From: Verrucomicrobiota bacterium | Lineage (GTDB): Bacteria; Verrucomicrobiota; Verrucomicrobiia; Opitutales; Opitutaceae | Assembly: GCA_016222805.1 (NCBI GenBank) | Contig: JACRQG010000026.1 | Span: 21,953-85,952 of the forward strand | Length of the DNA stretch: 64,000 bases | Reading direction: 5' to 3' | Shown here: positions 63,500 to 64,000 of the stretch, piece after piece | Numbering within the stretch: the stretch's first letter is position 1 | How the letters are laid out: the number at the start of each line of letters is the position of its first letter | Made by a program: the position numbers and the translations under genes | Notes under the pieces: model-generated | The model's input: only the letters and a program-made list of their open reading frames with translations | Told to the model about the DNA's origin: nothing | Databases searched by the model: none

Positions 63500-63503
63500 G
63501 CGG

Positions 63504-64000
63504 TTATTTCGCAGGGACAGTGGCAGCCGGGAACTCCGGCACGGCCGCAGCCTGGCGGACGCGGACGGCCGACAGGTCGCGGGCGATGAGCATGTAGAAG
63601 GCGGGCACGACAAACAGCGTAAAAAGCGAGCCGACCGCCATGCCGACCACGAGCACCCAGCCGATGCTGTTGCGCGCCGCGGCACCGGGGCCGGTCACGA
63701 AGATCAACATCAGGTGGCCGAACACCGTGGCGGCCGAGGTCATCAGCACCGGTCGCAGCCGCGTCGCCGCCGCGCGCCGGATGGCCTCGATCTTCGGCGC
63801 CCCCTGCTGCTGGAGCCCGTTGGCGAACTCCACGATCAGGATGCCCTTCTTCGCAATCAGCCCGACGAGCGTGATCAAGCCGATCTGCGAATAGATGTTC
63901 AGGGAGGTTTCCCCGAGGAAGATCGGCAGCATCGCCGCGACCAGCGCCAGCGGCACCGAACCGAGCACGATGATGAACGGGTCCCGGAAGCTGTTGAACT
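63504..64000 (-). CDS. RND efflux pump inner-membrane subunit, C-terminal part (cut by window edge)
   Basis: The open frame enters from the right edge and ends at 63504, giving about 165 C-terminal residues. It shows FRDPFIIVLGSVPLAL, LIAKKGILIVEFANGLQQQG, the fourth-repeat motif RRAAATRLRPVLMTSAATVFGHL and the late helix SIGWVLVVGMAVGSLFTLFVVPAFYML. These are the C-terminal helices of HAE1-type RND proton antiporters. The ATG at 63968 is not the true start, since coding runs upstream through it. TolC follows after four bases. The membrane fusion protein gene lies outside the window. Confidence 0.88.
   Translation of the reverse strand, partial: FNSFRDPFIIVLGSVPLALVAAMLPIFLGETSLNIYSQIGLITLVGLIAKKGILIVEFANGLQQQGAPKIEAIRRAAATRLRPVLMTSAATVFGHLMLIFVTGPGAAARNSIGWVLVVGMAVGSLFTLFVVPAFYMLIARDLSAVRVRQAAAVPEFPAATVPAK

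Overview
The window is about 64 kb of high-GC DNA (coding third positions are mostly G or C). It most resembles a Verrucomicrobiota genome of the Opitutales/Opitutaceae type. This is inference from gene content: three TonB-dependent receptors, a VPDSG-CTERM-type subtilisin, a planctomycete/verrucomicrobial dehydrogenase-cytochrome c protein, the C-terminal tail domain common in Opitutaceae secreted proteins, a Fur-type regulator followed by sufC-sufB-sufD-sufT, and an acidobacterial-type orphan ABC permease. Most genes lack a clear Shine-Dalgarno sequence. No database search was possible, so the taxon is not proven. No phage, insertion sequence or CRISPR array was seen.

Layout. Positions 1-5890 are on the minus strand: a truncated exported protein, an MFS transporter, two exported PQQ-like beta-propeller proteins and an exported rhodanese with a strong terminator. 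Positions 6000-15913 are on the plus strand: an exported nitroreductase-fold protein coupled to an exported chorismate mutase/cyclohexadienyl dehydratase fusion, a very large DUF6807-dehydrogenase-cytochrome c fusion, a thioredoxin reductase lacking its NADPH domain, an M15 peptidase and a MacB/ADOP permease. Positions 16097-21005 are the SUF iron-sulfur cluster operon behind a Fur-like regulator and paired palindromic sites. Positions 21085-22715 hold a minus-strand DapA-like/DUF1080 pair, followed by tRNA-Gly(GCC).

Positions 23425-36592 are an accessory stretch of exported proteins: a TonB receptor, an Ntn-hydrolase with Ser in place of the family Cys, a decayed gene, a HELGH metalloprotease-like protein, a 1530-residue TPR protein and a four-helix membrane protein. 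Positions 37031-49284 hold an isoprenylcysteine-methyltransferase-like protein, a Tat-exported glycoside-hydrolase-like protein, the subtilisin, two TonB receptors and a 2-keto-3-deoxygluconate-type kinase, which suggests polysaccharide or uronate use. Positions 49355-57107 hold a phosphoesterase gene cut by an in-frame TAG, an esterase, a DTW-domain tRNA modification protein, an amidohydrolase and an Aas-like acyltransferase/acyl-ACP synthetase. Positions 57299-64000 hold a coupled ATPase/TOPRIM-like pair, with the ATPase read in frame from an AsmA-like gene, then TolC and the end of an RND pump.

The best candidates for something undescribed are the AAA15/TOPRIM-like pair at 57299-58950, the exported AroQ-PheC fusion at 6716-8008, the NADPH-domain-less thioredoxin reductase at 11990-12742, the giant TPR/membrane-protein pair at 31235-36592, and a GGGT-rich direct repeat shared by two exported-protein genes (527-552 and 133-162 bases past 42000).
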